Made by a program: the position numbers and the translations under genes | Part shown: positions 8,363 through 17,642 of the stretch, piece after piece | Position numbering within the stretch: position 1 is the stretch's first letter | How the letters are laid out: every line of letters starts with the position of its first letter | The notes under the pieces: generated by a model | Database searches by the model: none | What the model was told of the DNA's origin: nothing | The model's input: the letters and a program-made list of their open reading frames with translations, nothing else | DNA from: Erythrobacter aureus | Lineage (GTDB): Bacteria > Pseudomonadota > Alphaproteobacteria > Sphingomonadales > Sphingomonadaceae | Direction: 5' to 3' | Assembly: GCF_003355455.1 (NCBI RefSeq) | Contig: NZ_CP031357.1 | Span: 2,644,501-2,708,500, forward strand | DNA length: 64,000 nucleotides

Positions 8363-9484
8363 ATGAAAGTTTTGAGCTCCCTCCCCGACCTGCGCCAGAC
8401 ACGCCGCCTCGTAATCAAGGTGGGCTCGGCGCTGCTGGTGGAGGGCAAAGAGGCGCGCACCGATTGGCTGGCGACGCTGGCGACAGAAATTGCAGACCTG
8501 AGGCAGAATTCCGAGGTAATCGTCGTCTCCTCCGGGGCAATCGCGCTGGGTGCGGCCAAGCTGGGGCTTGCCAAGGGCGGTCGCGGCAGTCTCGCCGATG
8601 CCCAGGCCGCGGCATCGGTCGGTCAGGTCGCACTGGCCCGGCTGTGGTCCGATGCACTTGGAACCCATGGCATTACCGCAGCGCAGATACTGGTGACACT
8701 GGGCGATCTGGAAGACCGGCGTCGCTACCTCAATGCCTCTGCCACCCTTGCCCGCCTGCTCGAAGCCGGTGCGGTCCCGGTGGTGAACGAGAACGATAGC
8801 GTCGCGACCGAAGAAATTCGCTTTGGCGATAACGACCGGCTTGCTGCGCGTGTGGCTCAGGCTGCGGGCGCCGACGCGGTGATGCTGCTGTCCGATGTCG
8901 ATGGATTGTACGATCGCGACCCGCGCGAGTCGGGTGCAAAACTCGTCGAGCGCGTAGACGGCGTCACGCCCGAAATCATCGCCATGGCAAGTAGCGCGTC
9001 GTCCTCGGGTCTCGGTTCGGGCGGAATGCTCGCAAAACTGCAAGCCGCGCGCATTGCGGAACGGGCGGGCATCACACTCGCCATCGTGAACGGCACCCAC
9101 CCGTCGCCCATTTCCCGCGCGCTCGACAGCGGCACCGGCACCCTGTTCCCCGCGCAAGCCGATGCCAGCGCACGCAAGGCGTGGCTCGGCGGACGGCTCG
9201 CACCCTCCGGCGTGATAACGGTCGACCTGGGGTGTATGGCCGCACTCGAAAACGGCGCGAGCGTGCTTGCCGCGGGCATCACCGGGGTCGAAGGCGCGTT
9301 CGCGCGTGGCGATCTCGTCGCAATCCATGGCCCAAATGGCGAGCGGCTCGGCCAGGGGCTGGTCGAATATACCTCGGCCGAATGCAGCGCGATCCTGGGT
9401 CTGCGCGAAGAACACCAGTCCGCAAAGCTCGGCTATGCACCGCGCGCCGCCGTGATACACCGCGACCACATGGTGCACGCATGA
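8363..9484 (+). CDS. proB: Glutamate 5-kinase
   Basis: About 373-375 aa. It phosphorylates glutamate as the first step of proline synthesis. The amino-acid kinase domain comes first (VIKVGSALLV near the N-terminus, VVSSGAIALG, NENDSVATEEI, FGDNDRLAA), then a C-terminal PUA domain from about residue 280, as in the full-length ProB family. Two in-frame ATGs are available (8357 and 8363); the first lies inside the end of the upstream palindromic repeat and no good Shine-Dalgarno is seen for either. The stop overlaps the next gene (ATGA). Confidence 0.93.
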   Translation: MKVLSSLPDLRQTRRLVIKVGSALLVEGKEARTDWLATLATEIADLRQNSEVIVVSSGAIALGAAKLGLAKGGRGSLADAQAAASVGQVALARLWSDALGTHGITAAQILVTLGDLEDRRRYLNASATLARLLEAGAVPVVNENDSVATEEIRFGDNDRLAARVAQAAGADAVMLLSDVDGLYDRDPRESGAKLVERVDGVTPEIIAMASSASSSGLGSGGMLAKLQAARIAERAGITLAIVNGTHPSPISRALDSGTGTLFPAQADASARKAWLGGRLAPSGVITVDLGCMAALENGASVLAAGITGVEGAFARGDLVAIHGPNGERLGQGLVEYTSAECSAILGLREEHQSAKLGYAPRAAVIHRDHMVHA

Positions 9485-10392
9485 CCATCGCGTTGACCGG
9501 TGCCACGGGCTTCGTCGGCAAGGCCGTGCTCGACGAGGCGATCCGGCGCGAGGAACCCCTGCGCGCACTCACCCGCCGCACGCAAGGCCCGCGCACGCAT
9601 GTCGAGTGGATCGAGGGCGATCTGGCGAATCCCGCCGCGCTCGCAAGCATGTGTCACCAGGCCGACGCCGTCATTCATGTCGCCGGCCTCACCAACACCC
9701 CCGACCCGGGCCAATTCGAAGAGGCCAATGTCGGCGGCACCGCACGGCTGATCGCGGCGGCGAAGCAGGCGCAGGCAAAGCGCTTCATTTTCGTTTCCTC
9801 GCTCTCTGCACGCGAGCCGGACCTGTCCGCCTATGGCGCATCCAAGGCAAAGGCGGAGAAGCTGGTCGAGGCAAGCGGGCTCGACTGGACCATCGTGCGC
9901 CCACCCGGCGTCTATGGCCCGCACGATATCGATTATTTCGAGATGTTCCGCAGCGCGAAATTCGGCTTTGTCCCCTTGCCTCCAGGCGGGGCGAGTTCGA
10001 TGATCCATGTCGAGGATCTTGCCCGGCTGCTGCTCGATCTCGTCGATGCCTCGCCCGCCCTCGTCCGCCGCCGCATATTCGAGCCCGACGACGGGCGCGA
10101 AGGTGGCTGGTCGCACAAGGAAATGGCCAAGGCGATCGGCAATGCGGTAGGGCGACCGATCTTTGCCCCCCACCTCCCCAAATCGGTGTTGGAAGGCGCC
10201 GCGAAGCTCGACCGGATGCTGCGCGGCGACAAGGCACGCCTCACAGCCGATCGAGTGGGTTACATGACTCATCCCAACTGGGTTGCGCGGTCTTCCAAGA
10301 AAGTGCCCGAAGCGGTCTGGTCGCCCCGGATCGAAGGGGAAGAGGGGCTGCGATCGACGGCCGATTGGTATCGCAAAAAAGGATGGCTTTGA
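9481..10392 (+). CDS. NAD(P)-dependent atypical SDR / epimerase-like protein
   Basis: 303 aa with an N-terminal Rossmann motif TGATGFVG and a YGASKAK motif (YxxxK catalytic pair), followed by RPPGVYGP. It belongs to the extended/atypical SDR superfamily, like the NDUFA9- or YbjT-like proteins; the substrate is unknown. The chosen ATG overlaps the proB stop by four bases, so it is translationally coupled to proB. Confidence 0.8.
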   Translation: MTIALTGATGFVGKAVLDEAIRREEPLRALTRRTQGPRTHVEWIEGDLANPAALASMCHQADAVIHVAGLTNTPDPGQFEEANVGGTARLIAAAKQAQAKRFIFVSSLSAREPDLSAYGASKAKAEKLVEASGLDWTIVRPPGVYGPHDIDYFEMFRSAKFGFVPLPPGGASSMIHVEDLARLLLDLVDASPALVRRRIFEPDDGREGGWSHKEMAKAIGNAVGRPIFAPHLPKSVLEGAAKLDRMLRGDKARLTADRVGYMTHPNWVARSSKKVPEAVWSPRIEGEEGLRSTADWYRKKGWL

Positions 10393-10440
10393 GGGTCTGG
10401 ACATTCACGCCGGATTGCCCGAAAGGCGCTTTTCCCGGTC

Positions 10441-10516
<76 letters not shown>

Positions 10517-10534
10517 CCTTCACCACATCGCGCC

Positions 10535-11290
10535 TCAGAGGAACGGTTCCTCGCCGGGCTTGTGGATCCCGCATTCGACCTTGTCCCAGCCGGACCAGCG
10601 CCCCGCGCGCGGGTCTTCGCCTGCGGAAACCTGCCGCGTGCAGGGCGAACAGCCGATGCTGGGAAAGCCGCGTTCGACCAGCGGATGGCGCGGCAGATCG
10701 TGGCGTTCGAAATAGGCAGCGATATCCTCTGCCGACCAGTCGATCAGCGGATTGATCTTCAGGCGACCCTGCGCATCGGACGAATCGACTTCGAAGCGCG
10801 GCAGGCTGGCCCTGGTGGCGGACTGGAACGCCTTGCGCCCCGTAAAGCTCGCATCGAAGCCCGCCAGGGCCGTCGCCAGCGGCTTGACCTTGCGCAATTC
10901 GCAGCACCCATCGGGATCGTAGGACCACCTCAGCCCGCTCTCGTCGCGCGCCTCGAGATCCGCGATCTCGGGGTATAGATCGACCCGGTTGAGGCCCAGA
11001 CGATCGGTCAATTCATCGCGATAGGCGAGTGTTTCGGGGAAATGCTTGCCCGTCTCCAGGAAAAGCACCGGCACCGTCGGATCGACCTGCGCGATCAAAT
11101 GCAGCAGCACCGCGCTTTCCGCGCCGAAGCTCGATACCACCGCCGTATCGCCGGCCAGACTGCCCTCGATCACGGCGCGCAGCCATTCCTCCGTCTCGGT
11201 GCCGCGGAACATGCGATTGAGACGGATGGCGTCCTGCTCGGTGAAGCGGGGGCCGGTATCGATGCGGTCGATGGCGCGCACTGCGTTCAT
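10535..11290 (-). CDS. cysH: Phosphoadenylyl/adenylyl-sulfate reductase (APS-type)
   Basis: 251 aa. It reduces activated sulfate to sulfite in assimilation. The PP-loop motif SSFGAESAVLLHL is followed by two cysteine pairs (CCELRK near residue 129 and GCSPC near 213) that bind a 4Fe-4S cluster, and by the catalytic ECGIHKPG near the C-terminus. The extra cysteine pairs indicate the cluster-containing APS-reductase branch rather than the E. coli-type PAPS reductase. The ATG overlaps the stop of the upstream DUF934 gene. It is the last gene of a leftward five-gene sulfur operon. Confidence 0.94.
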   Translation of the reverse strand: MNAVRAIDRIDTGPRFTEQDAIRLNRMFRGTETEEWLRAVIEGSLAGDTAVVSSFGAESAVLLHLIAQVDPTVPVLFLETGKHFPETLAYRDELTDRLGLNRVDLYPEIADLEARDESGLRWSYDPDGCCELRKVKPLATALAGFDASFTGRKAFQSATRASLPRFEVDSSDAQGRLKINPLIDWSAEDIAAYFERHDLPRHPLVERGFPSIGCSPCTRQVSAGEDPRAGRWSGWDKVECGIHKPGEEPFL

Positions 11291-11712
11291 ACGTGCCGTT
11301 TGGACCAGATCGGCGTGCGATCATCCGCCGCGCGTTGGTAAACTCCGGGCCACCTTTCGAGCGCGGCTGCCACGTCTTCCCTGTCGAATTGCTTGTCCGG
11401 TTCGAAGGCGTCGAAACCGCACCGGCGCATATAGGCCAATTGGTCGACCAGAACATCGCCCACGGCGCGAAGCTCGCCCTCATATCCCGCTTCGCGCAGA
11501 ATGCGGGCCGAGGAATAGCCGCGCCCGTCACCGAAGGCCGGAAAGTTCACTTCGATGAGAGCCAGCCTGTCGAGATGCGGCACCAGAGCGCGCGCATCGT
11601 CGCCAGGCTCGATCCGGACGGCGGATGCATTCGATTGGTCCAGAAAGGAATCGACGGTAACCGCCGGGTGATCGACGGGTTCATCGTCGCGATAGCGCAG
11701 CGTTTCAGCCAT
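11287..11712 (-). CDS. DUF934 family protein of the sulfate-assimilation operon
   Basis: A 141-aa protein of the DUF934 family, which is nearly always found between sulfite reductase and cysH in proteobacteria. The conserved centre GDGRGYSSARILREAGYEGELRAVGDVLVDQL is split across residues ~62-92. It overlaps sulfite reductase by 8 bases upstream and cysH by 4 bases downstream, which implies tight co-translation. The biochemical role is unknown; an accessory role in sulfite reduction is inferred from context. Confidence 0.88.
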   Translation of the reverse strand: MAETLRYRDDEPVDHPAVTVDSFLDQSNASAVRIEPGDDARALVPHLDRLALIEVNFPAFGDGRGYSSARILREAGYEGELRAVGDVLVDQLAYMRRCGFDAFEPDKQFDREDVAAALERWPGVYQRAADDRTPIWSKRHV

Positions 11713-13339
11713 AGAGCGCCTCCTTGAAGGGGTTCATGCCGATGCGGCGGAAAGTATCCACGAAACGTTCGCCTTCCTGGCGCTCGTTTTCGTAGACGGT
11801 GGTCACGGTTTCGACTGCATCGACGATGCCATGTTCGTCGAAACCCGGGCCGGTGATCTTGGCTAGGCTGACATCCTCGGCCTCGCTCCCGCCAAGCAGG
11901 AGCTGATAATTCTCGACACCTTTCCGGTCGACGCCGAGGATACCGATATGGCCGGCGTGGTGGTGCCCGCAGGCATTGATGCAGCCCGAAATTTTGAGCT
12001 TGAGTTCGCCCAGGGTGCCGGTCTTGCCGCTCGCTGCAAAGCGTTCCGCGATTCTCTGCGCGATCGGGATCGAACGGGCATTGGCAAGGCTGCAATAATC
12101 GAGCCCCGGGCAGGCGATTATGTCCTCGACCGTGTCGAGGTTGGGGCTGCCCAGCCCGGCTTGATCCAATGCCGTCCACAGCGCGTGCAAATCGGCCTTG
12201 CGGACATGCGGCAGGACGATGTTCTGCGTGTGCATAACGCGCAGTTCGTCGAAGCTGTAATCCTTGGCCAGATCGGCCATCAGCCGCATCTGTTCGGCGG
12301 TGGCATCGCCGGGAATGCCCCCAACCGGCTTCAGGCTGATCACCGCCGAGACATAGCCAGGTTCCTTATGTGCAACGGTATTGCGATCGACCCAGACGGC
12401 AAAATCGGGATCGCTGCGGTCGATCCGGGCGTCGGCGGCAGCATCGAAAGCAGGATCCTCGAAATAGGCCTTGATCCGCTCGAGTTCCACCAGCGGCGGT
12501 TCGACACCCTGATCGAGCAGATGCGCGAATTCGGCCTCGACCTGGCGCGTATATTCCTCCGCGCCCAGTTCGTGGACGAGAATCTTGATCCGCGCCTTGT
12601 ACTTGTTGTCGCGGCGACCGTAGCGGTTGTAGACCCGCAGACACGCCTCGGCATAGGTCACGAGCTGGTCGAGCGGCACGAAGGGATTGATGCAGGGCGC
12701 GATCATCGGCGTACGGCCCATGCCGCCGCCGACATAGAATGCCGCACCCAGCTCGCCCGCATCGTTTGTCACGATATTGATGCCGATATCGTGCAACCGC
12801 ATGGCTGCCCGATCTTTTTCACTGGCGATCACCGCGATCTTGAACTTGCGCGGCAGGTAACTGAATTCCGGGTGGAAGCTCGACCACTGGCGCAGCAGTT
12901 CGGCATAAGGTCGCGGATCGACGATCTCGTCGGCCGCAGCGCCGGCGAAATGGTCCGAACTGATATTGCGGATGCAGTTGCCGCTGGTCTGGATGGCATG
13001 CATCTCGACCTTGGCCAGATCGGCCAGGATATCCGCCGCATCCTCCAGCTTGATCCAGTTGTACTGAATATTCTGCCGTGTCGTGAAGTGGCCATAACCG
13101 CGATCGTATTTATCGGCGATATCGGCCAGGGCATGCATCTGGCGGCTGTCGAGCGTGCCATAGGGGATGGCGACGCGCAGCATATAGGCGTGGAGTTGCA
13201 GGTAGAGGCCGTTCATCAGCCGCAATGGCTTGAACTGGTCTTCGGTCAGCTTGCCTTCGAGACGGCGACGCGCCTGATCGCGGAATTCCTCCACGCGGGC
13301 GTCGACCATCGCCTGGTCGTATTGGTCGTATGCGTACAT
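11705..13339 (-). CDS. cysI: Assimilatory nitrite/sulfite reductase hemoprotein (sulfite reductase)
   Basis: 544 aa with the two-fold nitrite/sulfite reductase repeats. The cluster and siroheme ligands are seen in CPGLDYC and SGCINACGHHHAG (residues about 409-455, Cys-x5-Cys...Cys-x3-Cys). It reduces sulfite to sulfide; the operon has a siroheme methyltransferase and an APS reductase but no CysJ flavoprotein, so ferredoxin or another donor is likely. The ATG chosen overlaps the DUF2849 stop (TGATG); a TTG four codons upstream is possible but less likely. Confidence 0.93.
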   Translation of the reverse strand: MYAYDQYDQAMVDARVEEFRDQARRRLEGKLTEDQFKPLRLMNGLYLQLHAYMLRVAIPYGTLDSRQMHALADIADKYDRGYGHFTTRQNIQYNWIKLEDAADILADLAKVEMHAIQTSGNCIRNISSDHFAGAAADEIVDPRPYAELLRQWSSFHPEFSYLPRKFKIAVIASEKDRAAMRLHDIGINIVTNDAGELGAAFYVGGGMGRTPMIAPCINPFVPLDQLVTYAEACLRVYNRYGRRDNKYKARIKILVHELGAEEYTRQVEAEFAHLLDQGVEPPLVELERIKAYFEDPAFDAAADARIDRSDPDFAVWVDRNTVAHKEPGYVSAVISLKPVGGIPGDATAEQMRLMADLAKDYSFDELRVMHTQNIVLPHVRKADLHALWTALDQAGLGSPNLDTVEDIIACPGLDYCSLANARSIPIAQRIAERFAASGKTGTLGELKLKISGCINACGHHHAGHIGILGVDRKGVENYQLLLGGSEAEDVSLAKITGPGFDEHGIVDAVETVTTVYENERQEGERFVDTFRRIGMNPFKEALYG

Positions 13340-13635
13340 CAGATCACCCAATTGCCGATTTCGGGATCGGCGGGCTTGAGGGTCAGGTCGGGGCGGACGG
13401 TGGGGCCGAGCGCGCGAACGCGCTCCTTGATGTGCGAAGGCCGGGGGCTGCCCTCATGCAGTTCGGCATCGACCGCATAGGGCACGTTGACCCGCCGCGC
13501 GGCCTCCTCGCTCCGGGCGATTTCGTCTTCGCTCCCCGTCACATCGACCGCATCTTCGACATGAATCGACCAGTCGCTGCCGGTCCACCATGTAACGGCG
13601 CCAGTCTTGAGATCGTTTCCGGTCAGCAGCCTCAT
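13339..13635 (-). CDS. DUF2849 small protein
   Basis: A 98-aa protein starting MRLLTGNDLKTGAVTWWTG, typical of DUF2849. This family sits between the siroheme-synthesis gene and sulfite reductase in alphaproteobacteria. The start is coupled to the cobA stop (ATGA) and its stop to the sulfite reductase start. The function is unknown; its constant position suggests a role with siroheme or sulfite reductase. Confidence 0.88.
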   Translation of the reverse strand: MRLLTGNDLKTGAVTWWTGSDWSIHVEDAVDVTGSEDEIARSEEAARRVNVPYAVDAELHEGSPRPSHIKERVRALGPTVRPDLTLKPADPEIGNWVI

Positions 13636-14390
13636 CGCGCGGCCTCCCGAGCGGTCATGGCCAGTGTGGCATCGTCGCGCGCGGTAACTTCGCCGATCAC
13701 GATCAACGCTGGGCTGACGACCTCTTCGCGCTCGACCAGGTTGGGCAGACCGGCCAGCAGCCCGCGCAGCACCCGCATTTCGGGCCGGGTGCCGTTCTCG
13801 ATCACCGCCACGGGCATATCCGGGGCCAGGCCGTCTTCCATCAGCTTGTCGGCAATCTGCGGGGCGGTCTTCACGCCCATATAGATCACCAGCGTGCGGC
13901 CCTTGCCGGCAAGCCCAGCCCAATCCTGGTCCTTCAAGCCCTTGCACTGGCCGGCCACAAAGCTGACGATACTCGAGGCATCGCGGTGGGTCAGCGCGAT
14001 CTGCGCCGCCGCCGCCGCCCCATTGGCGGCGCTGATGCCGGGGACGACTTCGACCGCGACGCCAGCGGCACGGGCGACTTCGGCTTCCTCGCCGCCGCGC
14101 CCGAAAATGAACGGATCGCCGCCCTTCAAACGGACGACATCCTCGCCCGACTGCGCGATCCGCACAAGCAAATCGCTGATCTCCTCCTGCGGGAGGGTAT
14201 GGTTAGAACGACGCTTCGCCACCGAAATCAGTTCGGCATCCGCGCGGGCGAGCTTCAGAATCGCGGGATGGACGAGACCGTCATGGACGATTACACGTGC
14301 CCGCTCGATCAGCCTTGCGGCACGGATCGTCAGCAGGTCGGGAACGCCCGGCCCCGCTCCAACGAGATAAATGGTTCCGGATTTTGCCAT
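13632..14390 (-). CDS. cobA: Uroporphyrinogen-III C-methyltransferase
   Basis: 252 aa. It methylates uroporphyrinogen III with SAM to precorrin-2, the first step toward siroheme, the cofactor of the adjacent sulfite reductase. Motifs: YLVGAGPGVPDLLT at the N-terminus, RLKGGDPFIFGRG, and EVVPGISAANG. The start chosen is MAKSGTIYLVG; a longer in-frame start 12 codons upstream adds nothing conserved. It lacks the CysG dehydrogenase/chelatase domain, which must be encoded elsewhere. It is the first gene of the sulfur operon. Confidence 0.94.
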   Translation of the reverse strand: MAKSGTIYLVGAGPGVPDLLTIRAARLIERARVIVHDGLVHPAILKLARADAELISVAKRRSNHTLPQEEISDLLVRIAQSGEDVVRLKGGDPFIFGRGGEEAEVARAAGVAVEVVPGISAANGAAAAAQIALTHRDASSIVSFVAGQCKGLKDQDWAGLAGKGRTLVIYMGVKTAPQIADKLMEDGLAPDMPVAVIENGTRPEMRVLRGLLAGLPNLVEREEVVSPALIVIGEVTARDDATLAMTAREAAR

Positions 14391-14487
14391 GCCCGCAAGA
14401 TGCGGCGCATCCCGGCCCGGCGCCAATCAGAATGCGTGTGCCACAAGGAAGGCTAGATTTTGAAACAGACGCTGTGCGCGCAGCAAT

Positions 14488-15555
14488 CTATTCTTTCGTA
14501 ACTTCGGGAGCCTCGCTGCGCTGCCCCATGATCTCGATCAGGCGGTCGAACTGATCGCTGGACCGGATATGCAGATCGCGCTGCGGGAACGGGATTTCTA
14601 TGCCGTTCTCCTTGAACAGCCACCATAGCTTCTTCAGGACGGCGCTGCGCACATTGCCCACACCATCTTCGGGATCGGTGATCCAGCAGTGGATCGTAAA
14701 ATTGACCGAGCTGTCGCCATATTCGGTCATCCACACGGTTGGTGGGGGGGCCTTGAGTATGCGGTCGTAGCTTTTTGCCGCCTCGAGCATCAGCTCTTCG
14801 GCCAGCTTCATGTCGGCATCGTAGCTAACGCCGACGGGGACCTGCATGCGCACGTTTTTCGACGAATAGGACCAGTTTTCCACCTGGTTTATCATCAGGT
14901 TTTCGTTGGGAATCAGATATTCTCTCTGGTCGCGCGTGGTGACCGATACGGCGCGGATCCCGATCTTGCGAATTTGGCCGAAGCTTTCATTGCCCGCCAT
15001 GTCGGTAACGGCGATCACGTCACCTGGCTTGATTGATCGATCCATCAGCAAAATGATCCCTGCGATCAGATTGCCGAAGGTCTTCTGCAAGCCGAAACCG
15101 ATCGCAAGACCGAAGGCACCGGAGAAGACTGCAAGCGCTGTCAGGTCTATCCCGAGCAGGTCGATGCCGAGGAAGAACGCGGCCGCCCAGACGATGATCG
15201 TGGCGATTTTTTCGACCAGCAATTGCTGCGTATCGTCCAGCCGGGTCATCCGCCGCACGATCCGGCGCGCCATTTTGCTGACGAACCAGGCAAACACAAG
15301 GACACCGGCGATAACGGCGCTTACGATCAGCACGTCGAACAGCGAGATACGGAAGGTACCGAAGGACAGGGCCACCGCATCGAGCGTATCGATGACCGAA
15401 CCGACCGTTTCGCTTTTGGAACTGAGCGCTTCTTTCGCGCCTTCGGCGGCGGCCACCGCGCTTTCTTCCTGAGCCGGCTCGGCTAGGCTCCACGCCTGTT
15501 CGACCGGAACAAATTCCGCCGCGGTGTCCTCGCTCGGTGGTGTTTCGCCCTGCAC
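14488..15555 (-). CDS. MscS-family mechanosensitive ion channel
   Basis: 355 aa. The N-terminal ~60 residues are acidic and Ala/Glu-rich, then come three membrane segments. The pore helix/beta-domain boundary FGLAIGFGLQKTFGNLIAG and DRSIKPGDVI is the MscS signature. The cytosolic vestibule follows. It should release solutes on osmotic downshift. The start lies 2 bp after the stop of the metC-like gene on the same strand, so they are probably co-transcribed. Confidence 0.92.
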   Translation of the reverse strand: MQGETPPSEDTAAEFVPVEQAWSLAEPAQEESAVAAAEGAKEALSSKSETVGSVIDTLDAVALSFGTFRISLFDVLIVSAVIAGVLVFAWFVSKMARRIVRRMTRLDDTQQLLVEKIATIIVWAAAFFLGIDLLGIDLTALAVFSGAFGLAIGFGLQKTFGNLIAGIILLMDRSIKPGDVIAVTDMAGNESFGQIRKIGIRAVSVTTRDQREYLIPNENLMINQVENWSYSSKNVRMQVPVGVSYDADMKLAEELMLEAAKSYDRILKAPPPTVWMTEYGDSSVNFTIHCWITDPEDGVGNVRSAVLKKLWWLFKENGIEIPFPQRDLHIRSSDQFDRLIEIMGQRSEAPEVTKE

Positions 15556-15557
15556 GT

Positions 15558-16769
15558 CTATCCTTCGTTCAGTGCCGCAAAGCCGTTGGCCAGATCGGCG
15601 ATAAGATCATGGGTGTCTTCCAGCCCGATGGATAGACGGATGGCATGACGATCCTCAACCCCCCAGCCCGGCTTCGGCCACGGCATCTTGCTGCGCACCG
15701 GTTCGACATCGAACGGCAATGCCAGGCTTTCGAACCCGCCCCAGCTATACCCGATGCCGAACAGCTCCAGCCGATCGACGAGGCGGCAGCGCACCGCATC
15801 GTCGCGCCCTTTCAAAACAAAACTGAACAGGCCGCAGCCTCCGGTGAAATCGCGCTGCCACAGGGCATGGCCCGGCGTGCCGGACAACATCGGAGAAAGG
15901 ACATGAGCGACCTCCTTCCGGCTCGCAAGCCATTCGGCGATGGCAAGCGCGCTGGCACTTTGCCGCTCCAGCCTGACGCCCATCGTGCGCAATCCGCGCA
16001 GGACCAAGGCGGCATCGTCGGGCGAGACGACATGGCCGAGCTGCTGCGCACCGAGCCGCAAGCGGCGATACCAGCGCTTACCCGCGCTCGCCGCACCCAT
16101 CATCACGTCGGAATGCCCACCGACATGCTTGGTCAGCGCGGTAATCGCGATATCGCAACCGTGGCCAAGAGCGGCAAAACCAAGCGCGGTAGCCCAGGTG
16201 TTGTCGACCAGGCTCACCGCCCCCTTGGCCCGTGCGATACGGGCCAGCGCGGGAATATCGCAAACCTCCATCGTCAGGCTGCCCGGCACTTCCAGCATCA
16301 CCGCACGGGTGCGTTCGCAGAACGCCGCTTCATATGCTTCGAGATCGAGCGGGTCGAAGAAGCGGTGCTCGATGCCGAAGGTCTTGAGCAATCCCATCGC
16401 GGTACTGCGCGTGGGATCGTAGGCGTTATCGGCCACCAGCAGAACATCGCCACTGCGCAGGACCGCGAGAAGAGACCCCGCGAGGGCAGCCAGACCGCTG
16501 GGATAGAGCACCGTTCCCGCAGCTCCGGGCTCCAGCGCCGTCAGCGCGTCGCACAAGGCCCACTGCGTCGGCGCACCGCGGCGGCCATAGAAGAACGAAC
16601 CATCTTCATTGCTGCTCTTGCGAGCCCTGAGGTCAGCGCAATCGGCGTAAAGATGCGTGCTTGCGCGCCAGATCGGCGGATTGACCACATCCCGGGAAAA
16701 GCTGCCCGACCGCCCCCCTGTGACAAGGCGTGTCGCGGGGCGATACCTGCTGTCGTCCTCACCCGCCAT
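15558..16769 (-). CDS. metC: Cystathionine beta-lyase (PLP-dependent)
   Basis: 403 aa of the Cys/Met-metabolism PLP family. The phosphate-binding YPSGLAALAGSLLA, the Asp of SLVDNTWATALGFA and the PLP lysine in ALTKHVGGHSDVMMG are present. The GHSDVMMG and SWGGFESL motifs favour cystathionine beta-lyase over gamma-synthase. The ATG lies 2 bp after the sseA stop. Its place beside sulfurtransferase and sulfate assimilation genes fits sulfur amino-acid metabolism. Confidence 0.88.
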   Translation of the reverse strand: MAGEDDSRYRPATRLVTGGRSGSFSRDVVNPPIWRASTHLYADCADLRARKSSNEDGSFFYGRRGAPTQWALCDALTALEPGAAGTVLYPSGLAALAGSLLAVLRSGDVLLVADNAYDPTRSTAMGLLKTFGIEHRFFDPLDLEAYEAAFCERTRAVMLEVPGSLTMEVCDIPALARIARAKGAVSLVDNTWATALGFAALGHGCDIAITALTKHVGGHSDVMMGAASAGKRWYRRLRLGAQQLGHVVSPDDAALVLRGLRTMGVRLERQSASALAIAEWLASRKEVAHVLSPMLSGTPGHALWQRDFTGGCGLFSFVLKGRDDAVRCRLVDRLELFGIGYSWGGFESLALPFDVEPVRSKMPWPKPGWGVEDRHAIRLSIGLEDTHDLIADLANGFAALNEG

Positions 16770-16771
16770 TA

Positions 16772-17611
16772 TCAGCGCGCCGCCCCCTTTTCCTTGGGCA
16801 GATCTGGGTCGTCGCTCCATTCCAGCCAGCTACCATCATAGATGGAAACGTCGTCCTTGCCTACGAGATGCAGACCGAAAGCAAGGACGCAGGCGGTCAT
16901 CCCGCTATTGCAGGAGGTGACGACCGGCCTGTCGAGATCGATCCCGGCGGCAGCGAAGATCGATCGGATTTCCTCGGCGGAACGATACGTTCCGTCGGCG
17001 GCCAAAAGCGCAGGATAATGCACGTTCGCCGCTCCCGGAATATGACCCTCCGAGCCGCTGCCATCCTCACCCGCGAAACGGGCGGCATCGCGAGCATCCA
17101 CGACCTGCTCGGCGCGCGAGCGGCAATTGGCGAGCATGTCCGTCTTCGAGCGAACCGCGCGCAGCGCATGGGGGGCCGGATAAGTGCTTTGCGCGGGCGA
17201 TGCCGCGCCTTGTTCCAGCGGGCGCCCTTCGCTTTTCCATTTTCCGAGTCCACCGTCGAGAATCGCAACCTGGTCGAAGCCGTAAAGCCGGAAGATGAAC
17301 CATGCTCGCGCGGCGCTCCTGATCTGGCTGTCGTCATACAGGACCACGCGGCTGCTGGGCGCTATTCCCATCTGGCTCAGCCGGTCGGCGAACTGCCGCG
17401 CGTCCGGCAGGGCCTTGGGCACTGGAGAGGCCGTAGCGACAAAACTCACCAGATCGAGAAAACGCGCGCCCGGCACATGCCCTTCGACGAATTCGACCGA
17501 ACTCTTACGTGGACTGTCGGGCAAATGCATCGTTGCATCCACCACGACGAGGTCTTCGGTATCGAGATTGTCTGCGAGCCATTGAGTCGAAACAAGACTG
17601 TCCATCTCCAT
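16772..17611 (-). CDS. sseA: 3-mercaptopyruvate sulfurtransferase
   Basis: 279 aa with two rhodanese domains (about 1-130 and 150-275). The active-site loop in the second domain is Cys234-NSGMTA, closer to mercaptopyruvate sulfurtransferase (CGSGVTA) than to thiosulfate sulfurtransferase. It transfers sulfur from 3-mercaptopyruvate to thiol acceptors or cyanide. Two starts (17611 and 17605) are possible. It is the first gene of the sseA-metC-mscS run. Confidence 0.88.
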   Translation of the reverse strand: MEMDSLVSTQWLADNLDTEDLVVVDATMHLPDSPRKSSVEFVEGHVPGARFLDLVSFVATASPVPKALPDARQFADRLSQMGIAPSSRVVLYDDSQIRSAARAWFIFRLYGFDQVAILDGGLGKWKSEGRPLEQGAASPAQSTYPAPHALRAVRSKTDMLANCRSRAEQVVDARDAARFAGEDGSGSEGHIPGAANVHYPALLAADGTYRSAEEIRSIFAAAGIDLDRPVVTSCNSGMTACVLAFGLHLVGKDDVSIYDGSWLEWSDDPDLPKEKGAAR

Positions 17612-17642
17612 CCGGTTAGCCGCCGGAAGGGACTAAGTCGAG

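Noticed and set aside
8327..9568. 413-aa open frame antisense to proB
   Set aside because: No domain character; Arg/Cys/His-rich shadow.
11948..13480. 510-aa open frame antisense to sulfite reductase
   Set aside because: A shadow of a well-supported gene; no family features.
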